64,000 nucleotides of DNA from Pelecanus crispus (Eukaryota > Chordata > Aves > Pelecaniformes > Pelecanidae). The translations under genes and the position numbers were made by a program. The stretch is taken from NCBI RefSeq assembly GCF_030463565.1, contig NC_134649.1, positions 35,303,044-35,367,043 of the forward strand. Reading direction: 5' to 3'. Positions 10,188 to 23,100 of the stretch are shown in pieces. The notes beneath the pieces are model-generated. The model was not told the origin of the DNA. It ran no database searches and saw nothing but the letters and a program-made list of their open reading frames with translations. Positions within the stretch are counted from its first letter, which is position 1, and each line of letters begins with the position of its first letter.

Positions 10188-11313
10188 GTAAGTAACATTT
10201 TTTATTTATTTTTGGTGAAAAGGGTATTTGCTTTTATGTAGTTAATTAATGTGAAGAGTTGTACTAATTCTGACTAAGAAACAAGACAAACGCATAGCAA
10301 TGAATATCACTTAATGTTTTTCTTATTAAATTTTCTTTACTTATGAATTGGTAGACATCAAACCTCTCCTCATGGTGGTAATTTAAGTCTATGTTGTTCT
10401 GTAGATTGTCCCTGTGCTATAAAGCTTAAAGCAAACATGCCTGATACATTTACACTGAATTTTATTAGATTCTTATCTCATGAATCTCTCTTCATTTTTG
10501 TTATTTGTATCAGTTGTAAGGAAACTGTCTTTCAAGAAAATCTGGTAACAGTTTTAGGAAACACAGTACTCTTGTCAGGAGCCCAAACCATAGTACAGAA
10601 GGAAATATATGAAAGGAATTAATCTGTGCTGAAATCCCACCAAACTGCCTGCAGGTGAAAGCCAATGGTTAGTTGAGTATTTATCATCAATGCAAACTAA
10701 ACAGAAAGTGCTCAGTGTTTCCTGTTGCATTATGTATTGTGGATATTCAGCAGATTTTCCCCTGTATGTTTGCAAAAATCTGGGAAAATAAATGTTTTGG
10801 TAGACAGATATTTGAATATCAAAATCTTGTCAAAAAGCAGATAACTCTCATTTTAGATGATTTTATGTATGCTGGCCTTGGCAAATTTTGCCTTTTATTT
10901 TCCTCTTAAAAGTTGGAGTTTTATGCTTAATCCAGCAATGCCGCACTTCAGGAATTAGTTATTTTGTAACTATTGCTCATGGTAAAGCTCTAAACCAAAG
11001 GGAAGAGAGGAGAACAACGGATGAGATGTCAGGCTGCTGGAGGAGGTACATTCCAGAAACATGGGAGGAACTTGAAGGGAGCAGATTCAGACTAGTATGT
11101 CTTGTTTCTTTCAAAGTAGGGAAGAAAATTAAGTAATTTAGTCAACAGCTCTGTAGTTCTCTATGTGATTATTAACCCTTTTGCATTACCTTTTAGCACA
11201 ATTCCTCTTCCATGTACAGACATTGGAAATGCTCATTTCAATAATTCATTAACTGAAGACAGCTTTTTCAGCTGGGCAAGGCTTGTTTCAAAGCGATAGT
11301 TGTTCTCTTTTAG
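10188..11313. other. Intron region, last ectodomain exon not located
   Basis: About 1.1 kb. An open stretch at 10357-10622 contains a CCSVDC cluster but has no matching phase or convincing similarity. No other recognisable coding. Confidence 0.4.
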
Positions 11314-11422
11314 AGATCCTCACAACCAATTCAGTTGGAAGATTTGTGTGTTTTCTCCTTGCTGCTCTACTTGTAATAGTATGTATTATTGTTGCAGTAG
11401 CTTGTGTGATCACAGACAGAGG
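11314..11422 (+). pseudogene. IL17RB: IL17RB transmembrane exon
   Basis: The acceptor TCTTTTAG ends at 11313 and the donor GTAAGG starts at 11423. The reading ILTTNSVGRFVCFLLAALLV, continuing with IVCIIVAVACV then ITDR, gives one hydrophobic helix of about 22 residues followed by the first cytosolic residues. It is uninterrupted. Its position between ectodomain pieces and the SEFIR exon matches the receptor's architecture. The exon ends in phase 2, which does not directly match the phase of the SEFIR exon, so a short juxtamembrane exon is missing or there is a further frame problem. Confidence 0.75.
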
Positions 11423-12525
11423 GTAAGGGTTCTCACTTTTTTGAACTTTAGTATTTCTGTAATTCCTTGTCTTCGAGTTTTGCTGCAAACATCCTTTTAG
11501 ATAAGTTCATATGAAAGAGACTACCTTTTAGGTACTATTGTAACAGAAACTCTCTCAAGGTTTTTTTAGTAAACTCCCAATGTGTCTATGTTAGTGTTTT
11601 AGTTTCAATCAGTGTTGTGCTTTTGAAGGAAATTGCCCACTGGCCTCACTACAGTTTGGTTTGTATTGTAGGGTGGTCGGGGAGTGCAGCCTTGATTCTC
11701 TCAGATGAAATTAAACTGGAAGATGTGCCCTAATAAATATAACATAGTCCAACCACTAATGGGTATGCAAGCTGCAGGACTGGACTAGGGCTAGGCTGCA
11801 GTAACTTCCCTGAAATACTTAGTGCAGAAGTCTGCTCCTTGGCCCCAACTGTTTTGCTCTGTAGTCTCTGCCATTCCACTACACTACCTGCTAATGTAGG
11901 CCTAGCCTTTTTCCTTCCATTGTTTTTTTTTCTAAATGGAGAGTAAATATTTAATCCCTTAAACACTTGCAAAAACAGTGAATTACTTAAAAGTGTGGAC
12001 AATTTTTGGTTAGCAAACATCAACTGGGGTCATGTGAGCATTTTGCTGTTTAATTTTTGTTTGCGTAGCACTTTTTTTCACAGTATTAGTTTTGCAGAAT
12101 GACTAACAGATTAAGTATCATGCCTCTGCTACCTTCTTCTCATCAGTCTGTAATGCAAAGCTCCTCCCTTGGTGCAGTAGACCATAAACTGTTTTAGCTA
12201 CTGAACACTGTTTTGCTAAATTATTTTCAACATTCTTGGAGAGATGAAGTGCAGGTAAGTTGTCTAAGTTGGATCTAATTCACCATGAAGATGAGAATCT
12301 GAGCTCTAAATTCTTAGCTCACTATTTTTGCTTTTCATACTTTTATACAAAGGTATCTAATTTTTTCTAGGCAAAAGTAAGAGGCAGAGAGTCAACCCCT
12401 CCATACCAATTTAGAATGCCAGTCAAATTTTGTTTACATTGTTTCTAGAAATACTGACATTTGAAGAGAGCATATGGTGTCTTTTTTGTTAAACACATTC
12501 ATTTAGGAAGCGCTTTTTCCATCAG
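11423..12525. other. Intron before the SEFIR exon
   Basis: No exon could be recognised with confidence. A short juxtamembrane exon is expected by phase. A donor-like CAG|GTAAGT at 12254-12260 is present, but the sequence before it has no recognisable similarity. Confidence 0.4.
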
Positions 12526-13141
12526 GTGCAGCTACAACTATGTGTTAAAATGCTGGTTATATATCCAGAAGTGTGTTTTCATCACTGTCCGTCCTTCTGC
12601 TGAACTCCTGTATAAGGGCTGCCAGACTGATGTTATTCTAGACATATGGGAGAAAAGGAGAATTGCTGAAAAAGGTCCTGTACAATGGCTTGCTGCTCAA
12701 AAAGCAGCAGCAGATAGGGTGATTTTCCTCAGTTCAAACCCTACCGCTGCTGCATGCGGTGTTTCTTGTAAAAGCATGGGAAACCACAGTAACATGGAGA
12801 GTATGTTCACTCTTGCAGTTAACCTCTTCTGCAGTGACATGACAAATCAGTCCTCTGTACAAAAATATGTTGTTGTTTCTTTCAATGAGGTGAGTTCACA
12901 AGACGCTTTACCAAGTGCTCTGAACTTGTGTCCAAAATACTGTCTTATGAAGGACATTGAGAATTCTGCAGAGACCTTTCTGTTTCATGCAATGAGGTGC
13001 ATGGCAAGAAATAGGAAATTAACAGGTGTCTGGATATTGAGCTCTAGTCTTACAAAACTGAAGACAAAAGTATCAATAGCTGAACAAACAGTAGGGCACT
13101 GTAGCTACTGGGCCGTATTTAATACAAGCTTACTTTTTTGA
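12526..13141 (+). pseudogene. IL17RB: IL17RB SEFIR-domain exon with a 2-nt frameshift
   Basis: Last exon of the receptor, coding for the cytosolic SEFIR domain that in working receptors recruits ACT1/TRAF3IP2. The acceptor is CATCAG ending at 12525, or six bases later. The first part reads VKMLVIYPEVCFHH and is in the frame that hits TGA at 12601-12603. The homologous continuation TVRPSAELL...DVILDIWEK, IAEKGPVQWLAAQK, LAVNLFCSD, KYVVVSFNE and CPKYCLMKD is in another frame that is open to TGA 13139-13141. The switch falls at 12583-12586, where CACT stands in place of an expected CACACT, a 2-nt loss. After MKD the tail is longer than in mammals and unlike them. Confidence 0.85.
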
Positions 13142-13147
13142 AATAAA
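13142..13147 (+). terminator. Poly(A) signal of IL17RB
   Basis: AATAAA begins immediately after the last in-frame stop of the SEFIR frame. It is the natural candidate for ending an IL17RB transcript ahead of the convergent ACTR8 gene. Confidence 0.45.
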
Positions 13148-13914
13148 ACCTGAACAAAACATTTCTAAGTTGCGGCAAACGAAAAAAAAAAAAGCAACTT
13201 AAAAAAAACCCATTTCTTCTACAACAGCAATTCTGGACCCTTTTCCTGAAGGCAATGCCCCCTTCTTCCCAAAAAAAACCAAACCCAGCAATGACATCTA
13301 ATCTTGCCAGAGTAAAATTTGAAGTATTGTATGCTATCTTGAATAGAAGAGAGCCCAAAGGTCCTGGTCTTAAGTGCAAGAATGTAATCACAGCCTGCAG
13401 TAAAATACTTTCAGATAAGATTACAGCGTAATTTGGGTGGAAATATCCTTTCTCTTTAGAACTTTTAATGAAAGCAGATTAAAAGAAAGTCCGTTGTTTC
13501 TCGTGTGCTTTGTAGAGACTACACTAATCGATCTTTGGTATTTATTATATTGTTAGAAGTGTTTTAATAGTTTTAATCTAGATTATAATTGCAGATACGG
13601 ATTTGAGGTGTGATCTGAGTGTGGTGGGAGCCTTCATTACAGAAGAAAAAAAACAACAAATAGCACTTCTGTAACTAAGGATTAGTTGTTGGGAGAAAAA
13701 GCCCCTGTGCCTGTACCACAGGAATAAGGTTGATGCTAGCTATATAAAAATGCATCTAGGTTTTTTTCAGTGTATTATATCGGATTTTTTTAAATGGGGA
13801 AAAGAGTGGATAACTACCATGGATAACGAAAAGCTAGCAAGAGCTTTTGATGATAACAGGCAAGAAAAAATACTCCCCTTTCAAATTCTTAAGTCTTTCC
13901 ACTGAATAATGCAA
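13148..13914. other. Spacer between convergent IL17RB and ACTR8
   Basis: Short intergenic region between the tail-to-tail transcription units. Apart from short A-rich runs near 13180-13210 nothing was recognised. Confidence 0.6.
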
Positions 13915-13920
13915 TTTATT
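13915..13920 (-). terminator. Candidate poly(A) signal of ACTR8
   Basis: AATAAA on the minus strand, about 510 nt downstream of the ACTR8 stop codon. A second AATAAA-type word lies further on, near 13540, so the true 3' end is not fixed by sequence alone. Confidence 0.5.
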
Positions 13921-14429
13921 ATATAAGCAAAACACCAACAGCAACTGTAGTTTGGGTTCTCCATTTCACTTTTTCCATGATGATCACTTATATAACAATT
14001 TCATCTCCTGGTAACATTAGAGTATGAATCAGAATAAAGCATTAAACCCACAGCCTGCACTCTTCAGCTATTGCTTCTGTGTACATGTAGCTGGAATGAA
14101 TCTTGGCTTAACATCTGCCACGTCAGTATTTTACACATCAAATTCCCACACTGTGCAATTTTAATATACATAACCTACATGATATAAGTGTAGTGAATTT
14201 GGAGATGACTGTCATACTCTGTACACAGAATTCAATCCATACAATTCAAAAGATGAAGTATAGCAATGCTGAAGGCTTTTGCACCGCTTTTGGAAAAATC
14301 TCAGTAGAAGTCGGTTTTAATAAAATACAAAAATATCTACCAGCAGAAGATCAATACATCTGCACTGGAAAAGGGGGCATTTGGGGAAAGGAATCCTTAA
14401 TTAATCATGTTCCACTGTAAACGTATCCA

Positions 14430-17115
14430 TTACCATACAAATGCAGCTCTCTCTCGTAACATTCTGACACCAAAACGCTGCCATTCTCGCTGATATATCC
14501 ATAGCTCCTGAGTTGTATCAAGACAGGCTAAAACTGCACCTCCTTTCCATGCAATTAAGCGGGGATCCATATCCTAAATTCAAAACACAGATTACAGATC
14601 ATCACTGGTGTAAATTTGCATAGTTCTCAAAACTTGTATCCTAATTTTTCCAACACTATTCACCACTTACAATCTCAGGGGTGAGGGAGGAGAAAAGTAT
14701 TTTTTCAAAATTATTCAGGAAAAAATAGTGAGATAAAAATACGGAAAGAATATTTAAGGTGTTTAGGGAAGTCACTTTTTTTTTTTTAAAGATGCCTTCT
14801 AGGTATGTCATGGAAATCCTGCCCTCAGCAATGGAGGCTCTGAAAAATACTCATTTTGTTTTTACAAATCTTGCCTGATTAATGCCAAATGAAAATTGCT
14901 TTTTTAATGCCATACTTTCTTTTACCTTAATAGTTATAAAGAACCCTAACACAATTTGTTGCTGAACAGACAGGTTAACTTCATGGGCCAGTACTAACTG
15001 CTTCCTTAAGAATATGGCCTTTAGCTAATAAACACTTCAGTGATCAATGCTAGTAACACTCTCACTATACCTCTAACTTTCTGCCTACAATCGGAGAGTG
15101 CTATGTTATGAGCTGAAAGCTCTCCTAAATTTCCTCAGATATGCAACTAATCTGTGGTCTTGAAAGAATATATATTTTTTTTTAATCTTTTGAAGATTTC
15201 AAGCAATCATAGTTTATTAACCATTTAGCAATCAGTTAACAGCATACCTTAGGTCTTGTGATGACTTCAACATTTTCAACGACTCTTCTAAAAGAAGGTG
15301 GCATTTTGTTGAGAATTCGGTGTTGAAGAAACTCTTGAGCTTTATGAAACATAAGGCCTCCTCCCACAACTAAGATGGAGCTGTACATCTTCTTTTTTGT
15401 ATCATCAGATGCTGGAATGAATGGATATATAGAAATTTATCTGTTTTTTAAAGTTAATACGGCCTCTATTTGTATTATAAAGAATTTAGTGCAAGTCAAA
15501 CCAGATAGAAACCAGTAAGTGTTTGCTTTTAAAATTCTTCTTCTGTTCCTTAGAGATTCAAAATATCTAGCTCAAGAAACTTCAACAAAGATGCAAGTAT
15601 AAGGAATGGTGTAGCTACTCTAGAGATGATGAAAACTTAGGGACATGTGTGCTACTTTGGTAAAAAATCAGTGTTACCATAAATCCACACTGACTGACAT
15701 GCATATTTTACAGAATTGTACAAATGTAATTCTTACCGCAGCAGTCAATACTATGAAGAATGGCTTTGTCAAGGCCTAAGGCTTTGCCTTCAAACTGCGA
15801 AATAGCTGTTTTCCTGGACATGTGTGCAGTTAAAGGTTCCTCCGAATCATTTCCAGATATCATACAATCACTCTGGGAAGACCCCAGTTCCACTTCTTGT
15901 GGGTAGATCCTCTCTGAAATGTCTGAGGCTTGGCCTCTCAAGTCTCCCTCAAATGCACCAGGCTTCGACATAGATTTTCTATCAGCTGTAGCTTTTGCAG
16001 ACTTAAAAATGAGAAAACAAGTTGAACTATGAAAAATGCAAAAAACTCTTCAGCAGGTTGCAGAACAATACAAAGACTTAACTAAACATCATTGTACTTC
16101 TCGTCACCTTTTTGCACAGAAAGGTTAAACATTGTATTACTTCCTTTTAATCCTCACTTTCAAAGTACGGGTTTTATTTTGAACTCCAACAGATATATCA
16201 ATGCCATAATATGAAGCCCTCAGACTCTGAAAATAAACAGTTCTAATTAAGGACTTGTCTAGACATCTGTAATTCCTTACTCTAAATTTTTTTTTTACTG
16301 CTTCTGGCCCAGATAACAAACTTCGGTTTCCGAGATGAGCTAATGAGTCCTGATTTTATTCTCCAATTAAATAATACTTAATGAAAAGTAAAATGAGCAT
16401 TCACACACCTGCTCCTGCTTACTTTGTGTGGCTAGCAGATAATGTTCATCATGAGGATCCTCAGCGTCACCTTGTGACCTGTGTTGCAAAGTTGTCATTT
16501 TTTGTCCAACAATTCCAAAAGTTGCTGGATAGAACAGAGCCATTGGAGCCTGAAGAATGAGAGATTTGACATGGTTTTACTACATTTTCTTTTTTAATAG
16601 TAAATAAAAAAAAAACCCTAAGCTTGTTCTATTTTTCTCACAATTGAAAATTAGATACACATTTTTTTCAAATAGTTTTGTGAAAGGCTAAACTGTCTCC
16701 AGTTTTGTATAATTAAAATAACCCCAAAACATACAATTGTACATGTATATAGGTTTCTTTACAGATTCTGGCATTGTATGATAACTAAGTACTCAAATGC
16801 AGTTTGTTACAAAATTAGAAAATTCAATGGTGATGTGAAAAACTTTTAGATTTAGATTTTTAGATTAGATTCATTCCTTGCCCTTGAAGGATAAATATCA
16901 TCATATTTAGTTGAAGTTACAACCATTCTGGTTAAAGCTAGTAAGGAAGTCTTGTGCATCCACTAGTGCTGCATTAGGCCCATTCATACATATAGGAATT
17001 AATTTTAAAACTATCAACAAGCATATATTAAGAACAATCCATAAATCATGTGGGTTTAGTAGCACTGGACTGATACAAAGTGAGGCCCTGAGCCTGAATG
17101 CCGAATATAATTCTC

Positions 17116-17159
<44 letters not shown>

Positions 17160-20100
17160 CCTGTAATTTTTCATCTCCTAATCGGAACTGGTATAATAAA
17201 GCTGGAGAGTCCGGATGACGAATCTGGAACTCATGGTCTTGCAATCCAGAAATATCCTAAGGTCAAAAACAATATTAAAAAAATTGTATCTTTTATATCT
17301 CTCTATCAAGCTGCATAATCTATTTAAACTGTAGGAAGCAACAAAAAGTAACAAAACTCTTCAGACCGTGAATTTAATTTACCTATTCTTGAACTCTTTT
17401 TAAAGTCTCTTCCTTGTAGCACAATCTGCAAAAACAGCTTTCTACATGCCTAAGCCTCTAAAATGAGGGTTTGTGCAGAAAGAAGAGACCTGATGGCAGA
17501 TTTTACAAAACTGAAGTTGAAAACTAGCAAATATGCAGCTACTATCTGCTCCTCAGTAATAAGAACAAAGAAACTACCTTTCTAACAGTTGGGACTCTTT
17601 CAACTAGAAGAAAAATAAAACAAGTTACAAATACTTCAAGTCTAAAGCTTCTCCAGCTTTTGCCAGTATTCTACTGAGTAAAATATTACATTTTATTCCA
17701 TTTACAAGCACTTGTAGACTTGCAAAAGGGTTCCCCAGAGTAGCATTCTGTAAAGGAAAAAAAAAAATACTTGGAGAATATACCATCTTCCCTTCTCACC
17801 TGGTCTAGATGACAAAATGTCTCCTTTAAGTGCTGAAGCAGCAGGCAATCCAACTTATTAGTTAACTGACAGTCTCTATATGGGAATCCTGCTCGTTGCA
17901 TAAGCCAATAAAAACACCTTGACACGTCAGATCCTCCATATGCAAGGCACAACCTAAAGCACAGAGAAGAAAAAGATATTTTTTATTAATTTGGTGAAAT
18001 ACTGGCCTTTTACAGTAGCATACATAGGAATACAAGCAACATTTTAGACATGCTGTGATCATGACCTCCACGTAGCTTGCAGAGCACAGTATCAGTTCTG
18101 CCTGTTTTCTTCTTTTAAAGGTGTCAGAATTCTTTAAGGTTCATACTGTAACATGATGTCCCGGTCATGCAGCTCACAGTAAAAAACACTCATATTTGTA
18201 AAAAAAATTTCTTGTTTTTAAAGTTAAGACTTTGGTAAGCAACTAAGTACAGGCTTATAATAATTCTGCATATTAAAAGATACCTGGTGTTGCGATGGGA
18301 AACACCATCTTCTACACAGCAAACGCTTGTTTTCTGATCTCCCACATCTACTATACACGCGCTGCTTAAACCACTTCCAAAAGTAGCACAGACAGACTCC
18401 TGGTGTACAACAATTCCTAGCAATATGAGAAAAAATTACATCCAATTTATGCCAAGCTCCAGAGCCATGTTGCTGACGTTTAAAGGACATCTTGATGTCT
18501 TTTAAAATCTACCAATAGCCTGACTCTGCACTGAAAGTCTGTATATTTAGTGAAGATGGGGTAGGGGGGACTTACAGATTTTTTTGTTGGTTAGGCCCTT
18601 AAAGTCCTGAGAAAAGCTAAGACCAGGGTGGATGTCTATATTCAAATGTTATTTTTTGCAAGTTTAAAGATATTGCCTCCAGACTTTACTTGTTTTTGTA
18701 ACCAGTATTGCAGAATCTTGGTTATCAGATGCACATGAAGCATTTTCCTAATTTTTTCTAATGAAGTATCATTACCATTAGTATTTTAGATACGTTCCTT
18801 AAATAGTTATAAAACAAGGTTCAATTTCACTGTCTGCTTTCCTTTCAATCCACCTTTAACTCTGTAAAAGAGTACCTTTGTATCACAAGGCCATACCTAA
18901 ACCTGAGAAGTACTGGCGGCTTCAGTCTATCCTTCTAGCCAACGAAGGAAAAGAATAGCTCAATTGAGCTGTGCTTTGTAGACAAAAGCTAAGTAGAATT
19001 ACTGTTTCAAAGGCAAATGTTTTAAAATAGATTAATAGAATTAACAGAATTAATAGAATAGTTATGCTGCGTAATTAGGTCAGCTCTTCACCAAATTATT
19101 ATTTAGGAAATAGCACTCTGAAGAGTTATTAATGATACTTTCTGATTTCCACTTTCATGTATTGGCTGAATATAAAGTTTTGTATTTTTTTTCTTAGTAT
19201 TCTTACCGTTCCTCTGAAGCTAACACATTTCAACTGCAAATTCTTCTATCCTAGTGCCAGTACATTTTTACATAGTAGTATTATTAGGTACTGTTCACAT
19301 TACTTCTATGTAAAAACTGAGGAGGAATCAAAGAAAGTATGATGTAGAACCATTCTGATGAAAACCTAAACCTAACAGCCAATATGGCCTGTTCATTTCA
19401 ACATAATGAAACAAATCAAATACATATACGTGCGTGTGAACAAAATTTAGATCTCATGAGGTCAGTCTCTCTTTTTGCAGTATTTACCACCTACTTAATT
19501 CTTTCAGATGGGAAGCAATAATATCTAAGCAAATATTCTGCTGAGTAATACCTGGGAACTGTTTGCACTTCGTACTGATTAATTATTAAACAACAGCAGT
19601 GTTAATCTCCAACATCTTACAATTAAGTTACTGTTTGACTAGTCTCTATCATTTAACTTATTCTTGTCCACTTTTTAAGCATCTTTCCTTGCATACCTAC
19701 TACAAAAAAGCACTTTGCAGCACCAAAGGTACTACTACTATGATTATTTTGAATTAAGTATGCTCCATATGGTTGGGTTACAGTGTCTTCCGTAACGACT
19801 TGCTGTTGTTTTCTCCAAATGTGAAATCAGAGAAAGATGGCCAAGACTACAGCAGTTCTTTCCAGAAGACCAGCCAGAAACTTCCAGCAGTTTAACTGAA
19901 AGGAAACTGCATTACTCTTTTTCATCAGAGGGCTTTCCAGTCTCAAAATAAATATGCAGAAGCAGCTAACAATTGTTTGGTTATTTTTTAAAAATTGTAT
20001 TGCTCTTCTATGTTTAGTGTATGCACTTAAGCAACTCTGAAACCTCCTATTATGTCATCCTGTAGAGAGGACAGTTGCAGCATCTTACATCATCTGCTTT

Positions 20101-23100
20101 TGTTTTGAAGTCTACGGATCTTAATACTCTGTGGAGTTAACTGTGCATTTTAGAAATACTTGAGAAATCAGACTGTTGCTACTTTTATCTCAGCTGAAGT
20201 GAGAAGCCTGCCGTTGGAATACCTAATAGCAAACTAAGAAACTTGTTTCAATGCTAGCCAACCATTTTGCCCCATTAAAAGAGACAACTGTTATGGGAAT
20301 AGCAAAAGATGAAAGGTGCTAGTCCCAGCCAAACTGGGATTGATGTGCAAAAAATGTGCCTTAAAAGAAAAAAAAAAACCAAAACAAAACACCCAAACAA
20401 CTTTACACTATTAAGCATTAAGTGCTTGCTATGTATGGTTTTACCTGAGAAGCCCATCTTCATTAGGATCATATTTACCAGTTCTTTCACATGTTGTTTA
20501 TTATAGATGTCTGGAATTAGTAAAATGCATCTGTAGTACTGAGGATAAGAACAGTAAATTAAAGCCAGCTCTCAAATTAAGTTTCTTTTTACATTCTTGA
20601 ATACCTGATGCTAAGGAAGAAAGCATAATATACAAGTTATTAAAAGAAGCAAAATTACGGAAAGGGGGAAAGGTTTTAATAATTTAAAAATGAGTTCAGA
20701 GTAAGTATCAAGTTAAGAGTTTATAGGTCACTAAAATGTTTAAAAGTACATCAGATATGAGAAAAACATCTACTCAGCAAGGAAAAGACATTACGCAAGT
20801 ATTAGGCACTCATTCCTCAGTTGCCTCCTTTTTAGTCAACAAAAAAAATCCCAAACAGACTAAGACTGAAATTTCTATAATGGGATTCCCAAACCTCCTT
20901 GGTAGACTTAGAAACATGCACAAAATTCCAAATTAAGTCTTAGGAACCATGCTCATGAGCAGAAAGAATTTATTCTTTAAGAAAACCACCAGTAAGAGGC
21001 TAACAGTAACAGCAGGTGGCTTCCCTTTTATAGTAACATTTACAGAACTGGATACAGCCCACATTAATGTGTTCACAGCTCACCTTTAAGTCTTTCAATG
21101 GTATTTCCAGATATTTTTGTATTGCATGTGACCATATAACTTCAAGGTCTGCTAATACTGCAGTGAGGGAGCCACCAGGTCCTGTGTGGAGATTTAACTG
21201 CCCCCTTCTAATAGGCCAGTGTATATTATAAGAATCCAGTGGATTAACATACAGTGCCTGAAAATAAGAGACAATGTTCTATGCATTGTTTTTCCCAAAA
21301 GATTAGTAACAAATACTAGAAAAATATTTCAGAAGCAGATACAAGACATACAGCAGCACTCAGACCGATGCAACAGCAATACAATGGATTTCTTTTTAAC
21401 AGGGATTGATTATAAAGCATTGAAATAAAAAAAGACGTTAAATACATGGTTTAAATTGTTTGAATTTTCATATCTGTGGACATCGACTACGAACATAACA
21501 ATATATTTTCCCACTATCTCACATTAGTAACTAAAATAATTTAAAGACTCTTTGAAGCTCATGAATACCTAATTACTCAACAGTGATTCCAGTACTGATC
21601 CTTTTATCAGCTTCTTGCCTTTTCTCTGAATTATACTACATGGGCAACGTAGTATAATCTCACCTAGTCCCTGCAGAAACACTGATTTATAGCAGCAAAG
21701 GATCAAGGTTACTTGCTAGGCAAATGAGGGAAACTGTCCGGACTTGCTGAATGGTAATAAATATTTTGTTAGTCCATAGTAAAGCTTCTCATCTATTGCT
21801 TGACTAAATTTATATGCTTTTCAATACATACTAACATACAGCAAACTGCTACTGATTACATAGCCGCATTAAAATGTAATACTAAGCCTTATTTCAGCGG
21901 GAAACTGAATCTTACCTCCTCTCCTACCAAAAATTCAGGGTGATTTGATGTGTTTGTCCACTTGGCCCCAGAGCTGTGATCTAAAATAGCTGGCCGCATC
22001 TGTCTGTTGTATGACCTGGCCTGAAATGTAATCAAAACAAACGCTGTTGATAAATATTTTACCAGTCACTTTTTACACATGAAAGAAAAAAGAAACCCCC
22101 CGCCCCTCAAAGAACCATTTTAAATCTTCATTTTCTCAGATCTTCAGAGTTAGGTCACACAATGGCACTATCCACATTTGCTGTATAAAGGATATCTATT
22201 CTTCAGTAAAACATAGCATCACACCAAATGACTATATGAATAGACAATTTAATAAAATTTTAAGAATGAGTTACCTGATCAGGTGACACTGGTATACGCC
22301 TTGCTCCATTTGACATCTTTTTGGACCATATTGCTTGGTCCACCATTTTAAGGCCATTTTGTCTCTGCTCAGTACTTTCAGGTTTCTACACAAAACCCAA
22401 AAACATGCAACATAAATACTTAGTTTCTAATTACATGTCTCTATGCTGGTAATACTGAAGCTATTATTAAACAATGAAATCATTACTATAGCTGACAGAC
22501 TGTAGAAAGGACAGAAGGTTTGCACATCGTACAATGAGTATACACTTATTTTTAAAGAAACTCTTTTTTATATTAGCGTTCCCAACACCTATGTGTCTAA
22601 GTCAACTTAAATATTTTGACTGATTGTAATGGCTGCTGGACTGCACCTCCAGAGTGATAAGCTCGGGACATTACCTATTTAACTACAGAAACATTAAGTA
22701 GGAGCAAACATGTTTCAATAGATCTTGATTTTTTAAAGGTGAGGTTTAACACCAGAGACATTAATTTGATTAATGATGTTTTGTACCAATTCAAAGCATG
22801 AATAGATCACTACATACATTTTTTGAGCATGTTAGACTAAAATTACTGGCTACGTTATCTAGGTTACAAGCCGACTTGTAACCAACGCATTCACAAATGG
22901 ATTTGGAGCAGTCCAATTCCAGTTATACAGTTGTCATTCTATAAACAGAACATGTGTGATATCAGAGCACAGAGCAATCAATGAGTACAGACCCTCAACC
23001 TATTAATTTATTAGATTTAGTTTGTAGCGAATAAATCTAATAAAGCCCTAAACGCAGACTGATGCAAATCTACCGACTTCAGTAAGGCGGCATCTACAGC

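Noticed and set aside
10357-10622. Open stretch with CCSVDC as the missing IL17RB cysteine exon
   Set aside because: The phase does not fit the flanking exons, there is no clear similarity beyond the cysteines, and there is no good acceptor and donor pair.
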